From Streptosporangiaceae bacterium (GTDB taxonomy: Bacteria; Actinomycetota; Actinomycetes; Streptosporangiales; Streptosporangiaceae), in NCBI GenBank assembly GCA_025934375.1, contig JAICYD010000008.1, positions 1-64,000 on the forward strand: a stretch of DNA of 64,000 bases, in the 5' to 3' direction. Below are positions 25,655 through 34,192 of the stretch, piece after piece (position 1 is the stretch's first letter; the number at the start of each line of letters is the position of its first letter). Position numbers and translations under genes: made by a program. Under the pieces are notes generated by a model. That model was not told the DNA's origin, searched no databases, and saw nothing but the letters and a program-made list of their open reading frames with translations.

Positions 25655-28600
25655 ATGGCCACCTACCCGCGCGCTGGCGCCGCCGACGTGCCCGCGCAGC
25701 CGGACTTCCCCGAGCTTGAGCGACGCGCGCTCGCTTACTGGCACGCGCACGACACCTTCCGGCACTCGATCGAGCGGCGGGATGACGCGAGCGAGTTCGT
25801 GTTCTACGACGGGCCGCCGTTCGCCAACGGCCTCCCCCATTACGGGCACCTGCTGACCGGCTACGTCAAGGACATCGTCCCGCGCTACAAGACCATGCGC
25901 GGCGCGAGGGTCGACCGGCGCTTCGGCTGGGACTGCCACGGGCTGCCCGCCGAGGTCGAGGCCGAACGCCTCCTGGGCATCTCCGGCAAGGCCGACATCC
26001 TCAAGATGGGCATCGAGACGTTCAACGACGCCTGCCGCGAATCGGTGCTGCGCTACACCCAGGACTGGCAGGAGTACGTCACCCGCCAGGCCCGCTGGGT
26101 TGACTTCGCCAACGACTACAAGACGCTCGACCTCCCGTACATGGAGAGCGTCATGTGGGCGTTCAGGCAGCTCTACGACAAGGGGCTGGTCTACCAGGGC
26201 TTCAAGGTCCTGCCGTACTGCTGGCGCTGCGAGACGCCGCTGTCCAACCACGAGCTGCGGATGGACGACGACGTCTACGCCGAGCGCACCGACCCGTCGG
26301 TCACCGTCCGGTTCAAGCTGGAGACCGGCGAGTGGATCCTGGCCTGGACCACCACCCCGTGGACGCTGCCGTCCAACCTCGCCGTCGCCGTTGGCCGCGA
26401 CATCACCTACGACGTCCTGCAGTTGCCCGACGGCGAGCGGTACATCCTCGCCCACGACCGGGTCAAGGCGCATGCGAAGGAGCTGGACGGCGCCGTCACC
26501 ACCGGCTCGTTGCGAGGGGAAGAGCTTGTCGGGCGTCGCTACCAGCCGCTTTTCGACTACCTGGCCGACACCGGCAAGTTCGGCACTGGCAACGCGTTCC
26601 GGGTCATCGTCTCCGAGGAGGTGACCACCGAGGACGGCACCGGCGTGGTGCACATGGCGCCCGCCTACGGCGAGGCGGACGCGGCCGCCTGCGCCGACGC
26701 CGGCATCCCGACCGTGCTCACGGTCGATGACCAGGGCAAGTACCTGCCGGTCGTGCGCGACTGGACGGGCGTGCACGTCTTCGAGGCCAACAAGCCGATC
26801 ATCGCCCGCCTCAAGGCGGACGGCGCGCTGGTGCGCCGCGCCGACTACACGCACTCCTACCCGCACTGCTGGCGCTGCCGCAACCCGCTGATCTACAAGG
26901 CGGTGTCGAGCTGGTTCGTGGAGGTCACGCAGTTCCGCGACCGGATGGTCGAGCTGAACGAGCAGATCACCTGGATCCCCGAGCACGTCAAGCACGGGCA
27001 GTTCGGCAAGTGGCTGTCCGGCGCGCGGGACTGGTCGATCAGCCGCAACCGGTTCTGGGGCTCGCCGATCCCGGTGTGGATGAGCGACAACCCCGACTAC
27101 CCGCGCGTCGACGTGTACGGAAGCCTGGATGAGCTGGAGCGCGACTTCGGCGTGCGCCCCGATGACCTGCACCGGCCGGGGATCGACAGCCTGACCCGGC
27201 CCAACCCGGACGACCCGACCGGCGCGTCGGTGATGCGGCGGGTCCCGGAGGTGCTGGACTGCTGGTTTGAGTCCGGGTCGATGCCGTTCGCGCAGGTGCA
27301 CTACCCGTTCGAGAACCGCGAGTGGTTCGACTCGCACTACCCCGGCGACTTCATCGTGGAGTACATCGGGCAGACCCGGGGCTGGTTCTACACGCTGCAC
27401 GTGCTGGCCACGGCGCTGTTTGACAAGCCGTCGTTCCGCTCGTGCGTCTCCCACGGGATCGTGCTCGGCAATGACGGGCGCAAGATGTCCAAGTCGCTGC
27501 GGAACTACCCCGACGTCAACGAGGTGTTCGATACCCACGGCTCGGACGCGATGCGCTGGTTCCTGATGGCCAGCCCGATCTTGCGCGGCGGCAACCTGGT
27601 CGTCACCGAGCAGGGCATCCGCGAGGGCGTGCGGCAGGCACTGCTGCCGCTGTGGAACTCCTACTACTTCTTCGCGCTGTACGCCAACGCGGAAGGGTAC
27701 CTGGCGTCGGCGTCGCTGCGCTCCGAGCACGTGCTCGACCGGTACATCCTCGGCAAGACCCGCGCGCTCGTCCAGGCGCTGGGCGACCGGCTCGACGTGT
27801 ACGACGTCGCCGCCGCCTGCCAGCTGCTGCGCGATTACCTGGAGCTGCTGACCAACTGGTACATCCGGCGGTCCCGGGACCGGTTCTGGGCCGGCGACCG
27901 CGCGGCGCTGGACACGCTGTGGACGGTGCTGGAGACCGTGACGCGGGCGACGGCGCCGCTGCTGCCGATGACCGCCGAGACGATCTGGCGCGGCCTGACC
28001 GGCGGGGAGTCGGTTCACCTGGCCGACTGGCCGTCGGTGGCGGACTGGCCCGCCGATGAGCCCCTGGCCCAGACGATGGACCTGACCCGCTCGGTGTGCA
28101 GCGCCGCGCTGAGCCTGCGCAAGAACCGCCAGCTGCGCGTGCGGCTCCCGCTGGCCACGCTGACGGTGGCCGACGTGTCCGCGGGGACGCTGGCGGAGTT
28201 CGGCGACCTCATCAAGGACGAGGTGAACGTCAAGGAGCTGGTGCTGTCCGCCGACCCGGCGTCGCTGGGGACCAAGACGCTGACCGTCAACCCGCGCGCC
28301 CTCGGCCCCCGGCTGGGCAAGCAGGTGCAGGAGGTGATCCGCGCGGTGAAGGCCGGCTCGTGGTCGGCCGCCGGCGACGTCGTCGTGGCCGGCGGGGTCG
28401 AGCTGCTGCCGGGCGAGTACGAGCTGCGGCTGACCGCCGCCGACCCGGGCTCGACCCTGTCGCTGCCCGGGTCCAGCGGGCTGATCGCGCTGGACACGCG
28501 CGTGACCCCGGCCCTGGCCGCCGAGGGGACCGCGCGCGACGTGGTGCGCGTCATCCAGCAGGCCCGGCGCGACGCCGGCCTGGACGTGTCCGACCGGATC

Positions 28601-28810
28601 GAGCTGGTCATCGGCGCTGACGGCGCGGTCGCGGACGCGGTGCGGGCGCACGCGGCGTTCATCACCGGGGAAACCCTCGCCGTCTCGATGTCCGTGGTGC
28701 CCGGGTCGCAGCTCCCGGCCGAGCCTCAGCCGGTGGGCGATCCTCAGCCGGCTGGCAACTCTGCCGTCGGCGGGGCCGCGGAAATCCGTGTCCAGGTCGG
28801 TAAGAAGTGA
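25655..28810 (+). CDS. ileS: Isoleucyl-tRNA synthetase
   Basis: A 1,051-residue class I synthetase of the longer, eukaryote-like IleS type. The HIGH-type motif reads HYGH at residues 62-65 ([19 protein letters not shown]). The editing domain includes [22 protein letters not shown] is exact near residue 610 ([18 protein letters not shown]). The C-terminal anticodon-binding region includes [12 protein letters not shown] and [18 protein letters not shown]. It charges tRNA-Ile in the cytosol. ATG 25655 follows GAGGAGAG and gives the normal N-terminus; the open frame upstream is the T-box leader. Confidence 0.98.
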   Translation: MATYPRAGAADVPAQPDFPELERRALAYWHAHDTFRHSIERRDDASEFVFYDGPPFANGLPHYGHLLTGYVKDIVPRYKTMRGARVDRRFGWDCHGLPAEVEAERLLGISGKADILKMGIETFNDACRESVLRYTQDWQEYVTRQARWVDFANDYKTLDLPYMESVMWAFRQLYDKGLVYQGFKVLPYCWRCETPLSNHELRMDDDVYAERTDPSVTVRFKLETGEWILAWTTTPWTLPSNLAVAVGRDITYDVLQLPDGERYILAHDRVKAHAKELDGAVTTGSLRGEELVGRRYQPLFDYLADTGKFGTGNAFRVIVSEEVTTEDGTGVVHMAPAYGEADAAACADAGIPTVLTVDDQGKYLPVVRDWTGVHVFEANKPIIARLKADGALVRRADYTHSYPHCWRCRNPLIYKAVSSWFVEVTQFRDRMVELNEQITWIPEHVKHGQFGKWLSGARDWSISRNRFWGSPIPVWMSDNPDYPRVDVYGSLDELERDFGVRPDDLHRPGIDSLTRPNPDDPTGASVMRRVPEVLDCWFESGSMPFAQVHYPFENREWFDSHYPGDFIVEYIGQTRGWFYTLHVLATALFDKPSFRSCVSHGIVLGNDGRKMSKSLRNYPDVNEVFDTHGSDAMRWFLMASPILRGGNLVVTEQGIREGVRQALLPLWNSYYFFALYANAEGYLASASLRSEHVLDRYILGKTRALVQALGDRLDVYDVAAACQLLRDYLELLTNWYIRRSRDRFWAGDRAALDTLWTVLETVTRATAPLLPMTAETIWRGLTGGESVHLADWPSVADWPADEPLAQTMDLTRSVCSAALSLRKNRQLRVRLPLATLTVADVSAGTLAEFGDLIKDEVNVKELVLSADPASLGTKTLTVNPRALGPRLGKQVQEVIRAVKAGSWSAAGDVVVAGGVELLPGEYELRLTAADPGSTLSLPGSSGLIALDTRVTPALAAEGTARDVVRVIQQARRDAGLDVSDRIELVIGADGAVADAVRAHAAFITGETLAVSMSVVPGSQLPAEPQPVGDPQPAGNSAVGGAAEIRVQVGKK

Positions 28811-28897
28811 AGATAGGTGCGCAACGGGTCCCGGCTGACTGTCGTTGTCCCGCTATATCCCCCTGTTCCCCTTTCCCTTAAGTGACGGTGACTGGAC

Positions 28898-29335
28898 ATG
28901 CGCGGACCCGCGCCCTCGCTTTCCTCCCTGCGGCCCGCGGCCCCGTCGGCCAAGCTGCTGCGGCGCGCCCGCCTGGGCGCGACCGCGGTCGGCGGCTTCC
29001 TGGTGCCCTGGTCGGCGGTGCTCGCGAAGACGCTCCCGAACACTACGCAGGTACGCCGGTGGTCCACCGCGTGGGCGGGCCTGGACGCCAGTGAGGCCGT
29101 CGCCGCGCTGACCACGAGCGCGTTGCTGGCTCGCGGGGACCGCCGGGCGGCGGTCCCCGCGGCCGCCTTCGGCGCGCTGGTACTGGCCGACGCCTGGTTC
29201 GACGTGACCACGTCGGCACCCGGCCGTGAGAGCGCCATCGCCATCGCCGAGGCCGCCGTCGTCGAGGTCCCCCTCGCCGCCGCCGCGTTCTGGCTAGCCG
29301 CCAAGCTGACCGCCAGCGACCTCCGCCGGCCCTAG
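28898..29335 (+). CDS. Small integral membrane protein of unknown function
   Basis: A 145-residue protein with about four membrane segments, around VGGFLVPWSAVLAKTL, SEAVAALTTSALLARG, VPAAAFGALVLADAWFDVTT and VVEVPLAAAAFWLAAKL. The conserved-looking core WAGLDASEA...DAWFDVTTSAPGRE resembles unnamed actinomycete membrane proteins. No function can be given. It follows ileS by 87 bases in the same direction but probably has its own signals. The start ATG 28898 lacks a strong ribosome site. Confidence 0.72.
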   Translation: MRGPAPSLSSLRPAAPSAKLLRRARLGATAVGGFLVPWSAVLAKTLPNTTQVRRWSTAWAGLDASEAVAALTTSALLARGDRRAAVPAAAFGALVLADAWFDVTTSAPGRESAIAIAEAAVVEVPLAAAAFWLAAKLTASDLRRP

Positions 29336-29374
29336 CGCTCCCCCGCCACCCCGGCGCCTCGCCCGCGGGCCGCC

Positions 29375-29389
29375 TCTTGCTGTTATCAG
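29375..29389 (+). repeat. Dispersed word TCTTGCTGTTATCAG (copy 2)
   Basis: Second copy of the TTGCTGTTATC word, between the membrane protein and DUF1918 genes. It is 65 bases from copy 3 in the same orientation. Confidence 0.75.
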
Positions 29390-29439
29390 CCGGGGCTGCC
29401 AGCCGGGACTGCCCGCCGGCGCCTCGCCTGCCGGCGGCA

Positions 29440-29454
29440 CCTTGCTGTTATCAG
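29440..29454 (+). repeat. Dispersed word CCTTGCTGTTATCAG (copy 3)
   Basis: Third copy of the word, same orientation as copy 2, in an otherwise GC-rich gap. Confidence 0.75.
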
Positions 29455-29506
29455 CGTGTCGGGCAGTTAGCCAGCCCGCCAACCCCGGGCCGCCAACCCC
29501 GGGCCG

Positions 29507-29710
29507 CTAGTCCGCGAGGCGCTGGCGGGGGACGTGCTCGATGATCGCGTCCGGCCCGGGGAACATGAGCGTGGTCTGGCCGTCCTCGAACCGCACCATG
29601 TACGGGGGCTCGCCCCGGTCGCCGCGTACCTCGACGATCTCCCCGTGCCGGTCCGGATGCCCGACGACATGCCCGTGAATGCAGATCCGGTCGCCAGTGG
29701 CAGCTTCCAT
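29507..29710 (-). CDS. DUF1918 domain protein
   Basis: A 67-residue protein with the full DUF1918 pattern: GDRICIHGHVVGHPDRHGEI, VEVRGDRGEPPYMVRFEDGQ and LMFPGPDAIIEHV. This is a small SH3-like beta fold common in actinomycetes, sometimes found beside stress proteins; its biochemical role is unknown. ATG 29710 has GGAGGGAG upstream. An in-frame longer start at 29737 is unlikely. It stands alone. Confidence 0.92.
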   Translation of the reverse strand: MEAATGDRICIHGHVVGHPDRHGEIVEVRGDRGEPPYMVRFEDGQTTLMFPGPDAIIEHVPRQRLAD

Positions 29711-30069
29711 GTCAGTCTCCCTCCGCTGAGGCACCACTCATCCTTCCCAGCCTCCCCCCTGGTGACCCTCCCTGACCAGACCCGGATCCGTACCGGGACA
29801 CGCACGTGGATAGTTGACCGCGGGCGCACGTGGCCGGGGGCGAACGGGAGCGTCCCCAGGCCCGCGCCCAGCGGCACCGGCGATCCCGGCCGCGCGGCCC
29901 CCGCCCCGCCTCTGCGCCACAGCGGCCACCGACGCCCCCGGGAGCCCCCGGCGAGCCCAGACCTCCACGTAATCGTGACAAGACCGCGCTTTGCTATCTC
30001 ATGGTCGCGCGGGTCATTCATGCCATGATCTGACCAATTAGCGGGTTTCTGGCTCTAGGGGGGATATCG
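29711..30069. other. Intergenic region without a recognised gene
   Basis: This 359-base gap between the divergent DUF1918 and Lon-like genes has shadow frames only. The last 100 bases are AT-richer and should hold the promoter of the Lon-like gene, but no clear -35/-10 pair stands out. Confidence 0.5.
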
Positions 30070-30984
30070 ATGCTCTTCAAGCACAAGCACTTGCTGGAGG
30101 AATTGCGGGAGAACGGCCGCCATGCGACGGCGGAGATCATCTCCATGCAGACCGAGGGTGGCGGAAACTCGATGCGGGCGAGCCGGGCGCCTGATGACGA
30201 CCTGACGACCACGTGGACCGATTGCCGGATGGACCTGCGGGTTTTCCCGCCGGGGGAGTCGCCGTTCGAGGCGACGGTGCACACTCGGCTGCACACCTTC
30301 AAGTGGAAGGGCGACAAGGTCCCCGTGTGGTATGACCCGGGCAATCGCCACCGGGTCGTGGTCGATTACGAGGAAGACGCGGCGACGAGGACGCGCGCGG
30401 TCAACGACGCCGAGCTGTCGCTGCACCGTAACGATTTGCGGCCGGGGCTGGTATGGACGCCCGTGGGGCACGCCGTCTTGCCGCTAGAGGCGATCGCCAA
30501 GCCGGGGAAAGGCCGGCTAAAGCACACCGGGAAGCTGGCCGCGCTGCTGACCGGGCCGGCCCAGACCGCCCTGGCGTACCTGCGGGACAACGCCAGCGAG
30601 CTCATGCCGCACATCAGCGCCGACTGGCTCGTCCGCAACGACGTGCACCTGGACCAGCCCTACGGGTCGGCTCCCGCCGAACTGGACACCGACAGCGTGA
30701 CGGGCGCCGGCCTGGCCGTCGCCGTCGCGATCGCCTCGCTCATGGCCGCCCAGTCCCCCGGCCGCGGCACCGTGGTCACCGGCGCTCTGACCCCGGGCGG
30801 CGAGCTCGCGCCGGTCTCCCATGTCACGGAGAAGATCCTCGCCGCCGACCGCGTCCAGGCCGGCCGCATCATCGTCCCGGAAGGCAACCGGTCCCACTGG
30901 CAGGACCACCCGACCATCAAGGTGCTGAAGACCAAGGTCGTCTTCGTGGGGTCGATCGGCGAAGCGCTCCGCGCGCTGTCTTAG
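30070..30984 (+). CDS. Lon-type (S16) proteolytic-domain protein, catalytic residues apparently lost
   Basis: A 304-residue protein. Residues 1-115 form a beta-rich domain like those in actinomycete DUF3592-type proteins (HATAEIISM, RVFPPGESPFEATVHTR, DKVPVWYDPGNRHRVVVDYE). Residues about 200-300 match the Lon protease domain: TGAGLAVAVAIASLMAAQSP, VVTGALTPGGELAPVSHVTE, KILAADRVQAGRIIVPEGN. The Lon active-site Ser motif (DGPSAG) is VTGAG here, and the lysine motif (LKEK) is VTEK. The dyad therefore looks absent. A binding rather than cleaving role is inferred. A G-rich ribosome site precedes ATG 30070. Confidence 0.72.
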   Translation: MLFKHKHLLEELRENGRHATAEIISMQTEGGGNSMRASRAPDDDLTTTWTDCRMDLRVFPPGESPFEATVHTRLHTFKWKGDKVPVWYDPGNRHRVVVDYEEDAATRTRAVNDAELSLHRNDLRPGLVWTPVGHAVLPLEAIAKPGKGRLKHTGKLAALLTGPAQTALAYLRDNASELMPHISADWLVRNDVHLDQPYGSAPAELDTDSVTGAGLAVAVAIASLMAAQSPGRGTVVTGALTPGGELAPVSHVTEKILAADRVQAGRIIVPEGNRSHWQDHPTIKVLKTKVVFVGSIGEALRALS

Positions 30985-31005
30985 AGGCGGCACCGTCCTC
31001 GCCCT

Positions 31006-31168
31006 GAAATATTTCGGCTCAAATCCGAAACTATCGGGCAACCCCCCCGAACAGCATTTATCGGCCGACAACGATGAGTACCTCACCCGATAGCCCCAAT
31101 CGTGACCGGTTCACGTTTCGAAACATTTCCGAAAGTCATTGACAGGCCGTTGTGAAACTACACATACT
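31006..31168 (+). promoter_or_regulatory. Promoter with GAAA-N2-TTTC operators upstream of the orphan HATPase
   Basis: GAAATATTTC (31006-31015) and GAAACATTTC (31120-31129) are inverted repeats. The second lies ten bases before TTGACA (31139-31144), which is 18 bases from CATACT (31163-31168), a near-consensus promoter. The same two decamers precede the esterase gene at 58514. Confidence 0.65.
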
Positions 31169-31302
31169 TCACCCAACGGCAGTGCACGCGAACCACAGGG
31201 CTTACTGAGCACGGGGCTAGCTAATCACAGCCGATCCAGGTCCCGCCGCAGCCTGGTGTCCTCTGGTCAGAGACGACACTTGATGAGGAGGAACGCACGG
31301 TC

Positions 31303-31833
31303 GTGAACGGCGCGCTCCTCCCCATCCACGGAGACGGTGAAAAGCCCGTGGAACTCACGCAAGAGCAAGCATGGTCCCCTCCGCGGCGCAGCCCGGCGGC
31401 CTGGCCTCGGCGATCACACCTGGAGCTGGGCGCCTACCCTACAGCGCCAGGCAGTGCGCGTGGTCACGCCGGCAACGTGCTGCGCGAGTGGCGGCTGGGC
31501 CAGTTCGCGGAGGCCGCCGAAGTCGTGGTCTCCGAGCTGGTGACCAACTCCGTGCAGGCCACGCGGGCGGTCCGCTGGCCGACCAGGCAGCCGCCCGTGG
31601 GGCTGTGGCTGGTCAGTGACGGCTCCAGCGTCCTCGTGCGGGTGTGGGATGCCGTGACCAGCCCGCCCGAGCGCCGCCCGGCCGGGCTCGAGGACGAATG
31701 CGGCCGCGGCCTGGCCATCGTGACCGCCCTGTGCTCGGACTGGGGCCACCATTACCCGCCCCCGGATACCGGCGGGAAGATCACCTGGGCGCACATCACC
31801 AGCCCCTGGATGACCGAGGAAGCCTTCAGCTGA
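31303..31833 (+). CDS. ATP-binding anti-sigma-type protein (HATPase, orphan paralogue)
   Basis: A 176-residue GHKL protein. Its entry motif, SHLELGAYPTAPGSARGHAG, is shared with the module proteins at 11505 and 46400. The N box is VVVSELVTNSVQAT, the G1 region RVWDAVTSPP and the G2 box ECGRGLAIVTALC. GTG 31303 has GAGGAGGAA upstream, with a slightly long spacer. Unlike its two paralogues it has no XRE, DUF397 or CxCG partner beside it. A consensus-like promoter with inverted-repeat operators lies 135 bases upstream. The partner sigma or regulator is unknown. Confidence 0.85.
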   Translation: MNGALLPIHGDGEKPVELTQEQAWSPPRRSPAAWPRRSHLELGAYPTAPGSARGHAGNVLREWRLGQFAEAAEVVVSELVTNSVQATRAVRWPTRQPPVGLWLVSDGSSVLVRVWDAVTSPPERRPAGLEDECGRGLAIVTALCSDWGHHYPPPDTGGKITWAHITSPWMTEEAFS

Positions 31834-31867
31834 GCTAGCCCTGGTCAGCTAGCCCTGGTCAGCTAGC
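31833..31867. repeat. 14-bp tandem repeat AGCTAGCCCTGGTC
   Basis: Two and a half copies span the stop codon of the HATPase gene and the end of the convergent hydrolase remnant. The remnant stop codon lies inside the second unit. Confidence 0.9.
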
Positions 31868-32139
31868 AGGGCGAGGATGCGACTCCACGCGTCCTGCCTG
31901 GCCTGCTGGTTGAACTCGGCCGTGCCCGGCCACCAGAAGGCGTGCGCCGCGCCCGGATAGCTCACCACCTCGTGGTCGGTGCCCGCCGCCCGCAGGGCTC
32001 GCGCGATCTGCCGCCGCTGGCCGGCGTCGATCAGGAAATCGTCCTCGCCGACCAGGTACAGCAGCCGCCCGCTGATCCCGGGCGTGAGGTCCAGCGTGGG
32101 CGTCGGCCAGGTGTTGTCATGCCCGCCACCATAGGAAAG
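31849..32139 (-). pseudogene. 3' remnant of a dienelactone hydrolase-family gene
   Basis: The minus strand keeps about 94 in-frame residues that match the C-terminal third of a DLH-type alpha/beta hydrolase. They include RLLYLVGEDDFLID (the Asp loop), HEVVSYPGAAHAFWWPG (the His loop) and QDAWSRILALL. Upstream the frame soon meets a TAA and shows no nucleophile elbow or start. The 5' two-thirds are gone, and what follows is the palindrome and repeat region before the MmyB-type regulator. The left copy may once have been divergent from, and controlled by, that regulator. A full DLH gene exists at 49335. Confidence 0.72.
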
Positions 32140-32169
32140 CCTGGTACTAGTAACCAGAGCAGTGCTTTA

Positions 32170-32188
32170 CTAGTAATGGGATTACTAG
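32170..32188. promoter_or_regulatory. Inverted repeat CTAGTAAT-GGG-ATTACTAG
   Basis: Perfect 8-bp arms around GGG, overlapping a second palindrome TTACTAGTAA (32167-32176). A further ACTAG word lies at 32146. The cluster is 100-120 bases before the MmyB-type regulator and is a candidate operator for it. Confidence 0.6.
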
Positions 32189-32207
32189 CCTGACCGGGGT
32201 AAGGCAA

Positions 32208-32290
32208 CACTGGTGAGGCGGCACTGGTGAGGCGGCACTGGTGAGGCGGCACCGATGAGGCGGCACCGATGAGCGAACGCTGGTGAGGCG
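32208..32290. repeat. 14-bp tandem repeat directly before the MmyB-type regulator
   Basis: Six units of the type CACTGGTGAGGCGG, the later ones diverged, run up to the regulator's ATG. The last unit supplies its GGTGAGG ribosome site. Two mini-ORFs arise inside: ATG 32255 to stop 32272 and ATG 32269 to stop 32286, overlapping as ATGA. Confidence 0.88.
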
Positions 32291-33106
32291 ATGACCGCTG
32301 GGGATCCGCGAGCGCTCGGGCAGTTGCTGCGCGTCCGCCGCGAACGGCTGACGCCGCAGGACGTCGGCCTGCCGGCCGGAACCCGGCGGCGGACGTCCGG
32401 GCTGCGTCGCGAGGAGGTCGCCGCGCTCGCCAGCGTGTCCACGACCTACTACACGTTCCTGGAGCAGGGGCGCCCGGTCCGCCCGTCCGAGCAGGTCCTC
32501 GACGCCCTCGCCGCGGCGCTGCGGATGACCCCGGCCGAGCGCCGCTACCTGCTCACGCTCGCGTACGGCCCCGACGCCACAGCACCCGACGCCACAGTGC
32601 CGGGCGCGGACGCCGGGCCGCCGCCGGCGCTGGAACAGGTGAGCCCGGGCGTGCTGGACCTCGTCCAGCGCCTGGAGCCGCACCCGACGCTGGTGAAGGG
32701 ACGCCGCTGGGATGTGCTCGCCGCCAACCCGGCCGCGCGGGAGCTGTTCGGCGACTGGTCCGGTGGCGGTGAGCGGAACCTGGTCCGCTGGATGTTCACC
32801 AGCGACCGCGCCCGCGAGGTCTACCTGGAGTGGGAGCCGGAGGCCCGGGCGATGCTCGGCCGCTTCCGCCTCGCCGCCGCCCGCCATCCCGACGACCCGC
32901 GGCTGGCACGGCTGATCGCCGGCCTCACGCGCGAAAGCCCGCACGTCCGCGAGTGGTGGCCCGCCCACGACGTCACCCCCATCGGCGGAGAAGGCACCAA
33001 GAAGCTCCGCCACCCCCGCCTCGGCCCCGTCGAGTACGCCCACGTCGTCCTCCAGGTCGCCGACCACCCCGACCATGTGCTCGTCACCTACTCCCCCGCC
33101 CCCTGA
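32291..33106 (+). CDS. MmyB-like helix-turn-helix transcriptional regulator
   Basis: A 271-residue regulator. The XRE-type domain (residues about 8-85) reads LGQLLRVRRERLTP, RRRTSGLRREEVAALASVST, TYYTFLEQGRPVRPSEQVLD. The C-terminal MmyB ligand domain has PHPTLVKGRRWDVLAANPAA, RNLVRWMFT and a helical end with HVREWWPAHDV. Proteins of this kind usually control a neighbouring oxidoreductase or hydrolase gene divergent to them. Here the divergent neighbour is a broken hydrolase. ATG 32291 is preceded by GGTGAGG from the tandem repeat. Confidence 0.9.
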   Translation: MTAGDPRALGQLLRVRRERLTPQDVGLPAGTRRRTSGLRREEVAALASVSTTYYTFLEQGRPVRPSEQVLDALAAALRMTPAERRYLLTLAYGPDATAPDATVPGADAGPPPALEQVSPGVLDLVQRLEPHPTLVKGRRWDVLAANPAARELFGDWSGGGERNLVRWMFTSDRAREVYLEWEPEARAMLGRFRLAAARHPDDPRLARLIAGLTRESPHVREWWPAHDVTPIGGEGTKKLRHPRLGPVEYAHVVLQVADHPDHVLVTYSPAP

Positions 33107-33144
33107 CTTCCCTCCGCCGGCAGGCCGCGCGCGCTTCCATGCGT

Positions 33145-33163
33145 AGCATATCGATGTTATGCT
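33145..33163. promoter_or_regulatory. Inverted repeat AGCATA-N7-TATGCT
   Basis: Perfect 6-bp arms in an AT-rich patch, 40-58 bases before the start of the TIGR03083 gene; a TTGACC follows at once. Candidate operator and promoter. Confidence 0.5.
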
Positions 33164-33202
33164 TTATTGACCTTGCTGGCAGCGATGTACCGGGAAGGCA
33201 GT

Positions 33203-34057
33203 ATGGGCGCTTGTGTCACCGGCGAGCAGTGGAATGCCGTCCGTGAGTCCGTCCGCACCACGGCCGGGCGATTCTGCGACCTGGTCGCCTCGGTCCCCGA
33301 CCCGGCGGCCACGGCATCCGCCGGGTGGACGGTGGCCGACGTCGCCGCGCACGTGACCACCATCTCCTTCCTGAACACGATGCTGACGGGGGCCGCCGAG
33401 CCGCCCTTCGACATGCCGGGCCTGGCCGAGGCGATAGCGGCCACCACCGTTGACACCGTCCACGGCCTCAACGACCAGGTGATGAGCCACTTCCGCGAGC
33501 GCGACGTGCCCCGCCTCCTGGACATGCTGCGCCACCATGTCGATCTCATGCTGACGGCCAGCCAGGACCACGACCCCGGCGAGACCTTCTCCTGGCTCGG
33601 GCAGGCCCGGCCCACGCTGGCCGGGATGTTCGCGCACCTGGTGAACGAGCTGCTCATCCACGGAAACGACATAGCCGGCGCCGTCAAGGTCCCGTGGGCG
33701 ATGCCCGCCCAGGACGCCGCATTGTTCTTCGACCTCTTCTACGCCGGGCTGGCTAACGGGCAGCAGGGCCGGCTGCTCGACGGCAGCAAGCGGCCGCTGC
33801 GGCGGCGCATCGCCGTGGAGTTCCGCTCCGCATACACCACCCCCGTCACGATCGTGGTCCGCGACGGCCAGGTCACCGCCGAGCCAGCCGGCCCGGGCGC
33901 TGACGCCTGGGTGCGGTTCGACCCGGCGACCCTCAACATGATGATGTTCGGCCGCATCAGCAGGCCGCGAGCGGTCCTGACCAGGAAAATCATCATCGGC
34001 GGGCGTCGGCCCTGGCTCATGCCGGCCTTCCTGCGCACCGTCCGCCTCCCGTCCTGA
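33203..34057 (+). CDS. Maleylpyruvate isomerase-type (DinB/TIGR03083) protein with SCP2-like tail
   Basis: About 284 residues. The N-terminal four-helix domain (TASAGWTVADVAAHVTTISF, then AGMFAHLVNELLIHGNDIAG) carries the His/Glu/His metal ligands typical of mycothiol-dependent isomerase-fold proteins. The C-terminal 90 residues resemble an SCP2-type domain (VTIVVRDGQVTAEPAGPGAD, VRFDPATLNMMMFGRI). It may be a mycothiol-dependent enzyme; the substrate is unknown. ATG 33203 is chosen for GGGAAGG five bases upstream; in-frame ATGs at 33167 and 33185 are alternatives. Confidence 0.82.
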   Translation: MGACVTGEQWNAVRESVRTTAGRFCDLVASVPDPAATASAGWTVADVAAHVTTISFLNTMLTGAAEPPFDMPGLAEAIAATTVDTVHGLNDQVMSHFRERDVPRLLDMLRHHVDLMLTASQDHDPGETFSWLGQARPTLAGMFAHLVNELLIHGNDIAGAVKVPWAMPAQDAALFFDLFYAGLANGQQGRLLDGSKRPLRRRIAVEFRSAYTTPVTIVVRDGQVTAEPAGPGADAWVRFDPATLNMMMFGRISRPRAVLTRKIIIGGRRPWLMPAFLRTVRLPS

Positions 34058-34192
34058 CGCCGGCTCGCCACCCGGGAAGCCGGGTCGGCGCCCGTCGGCG
34101 CCAGCCCGCACCTCCCCACCAGGCCCGCCCGGCACGCCCGCCAGCATGGTTACACATTGTTATTTTCCATATTGGTAACTATCCTTGCCTTC

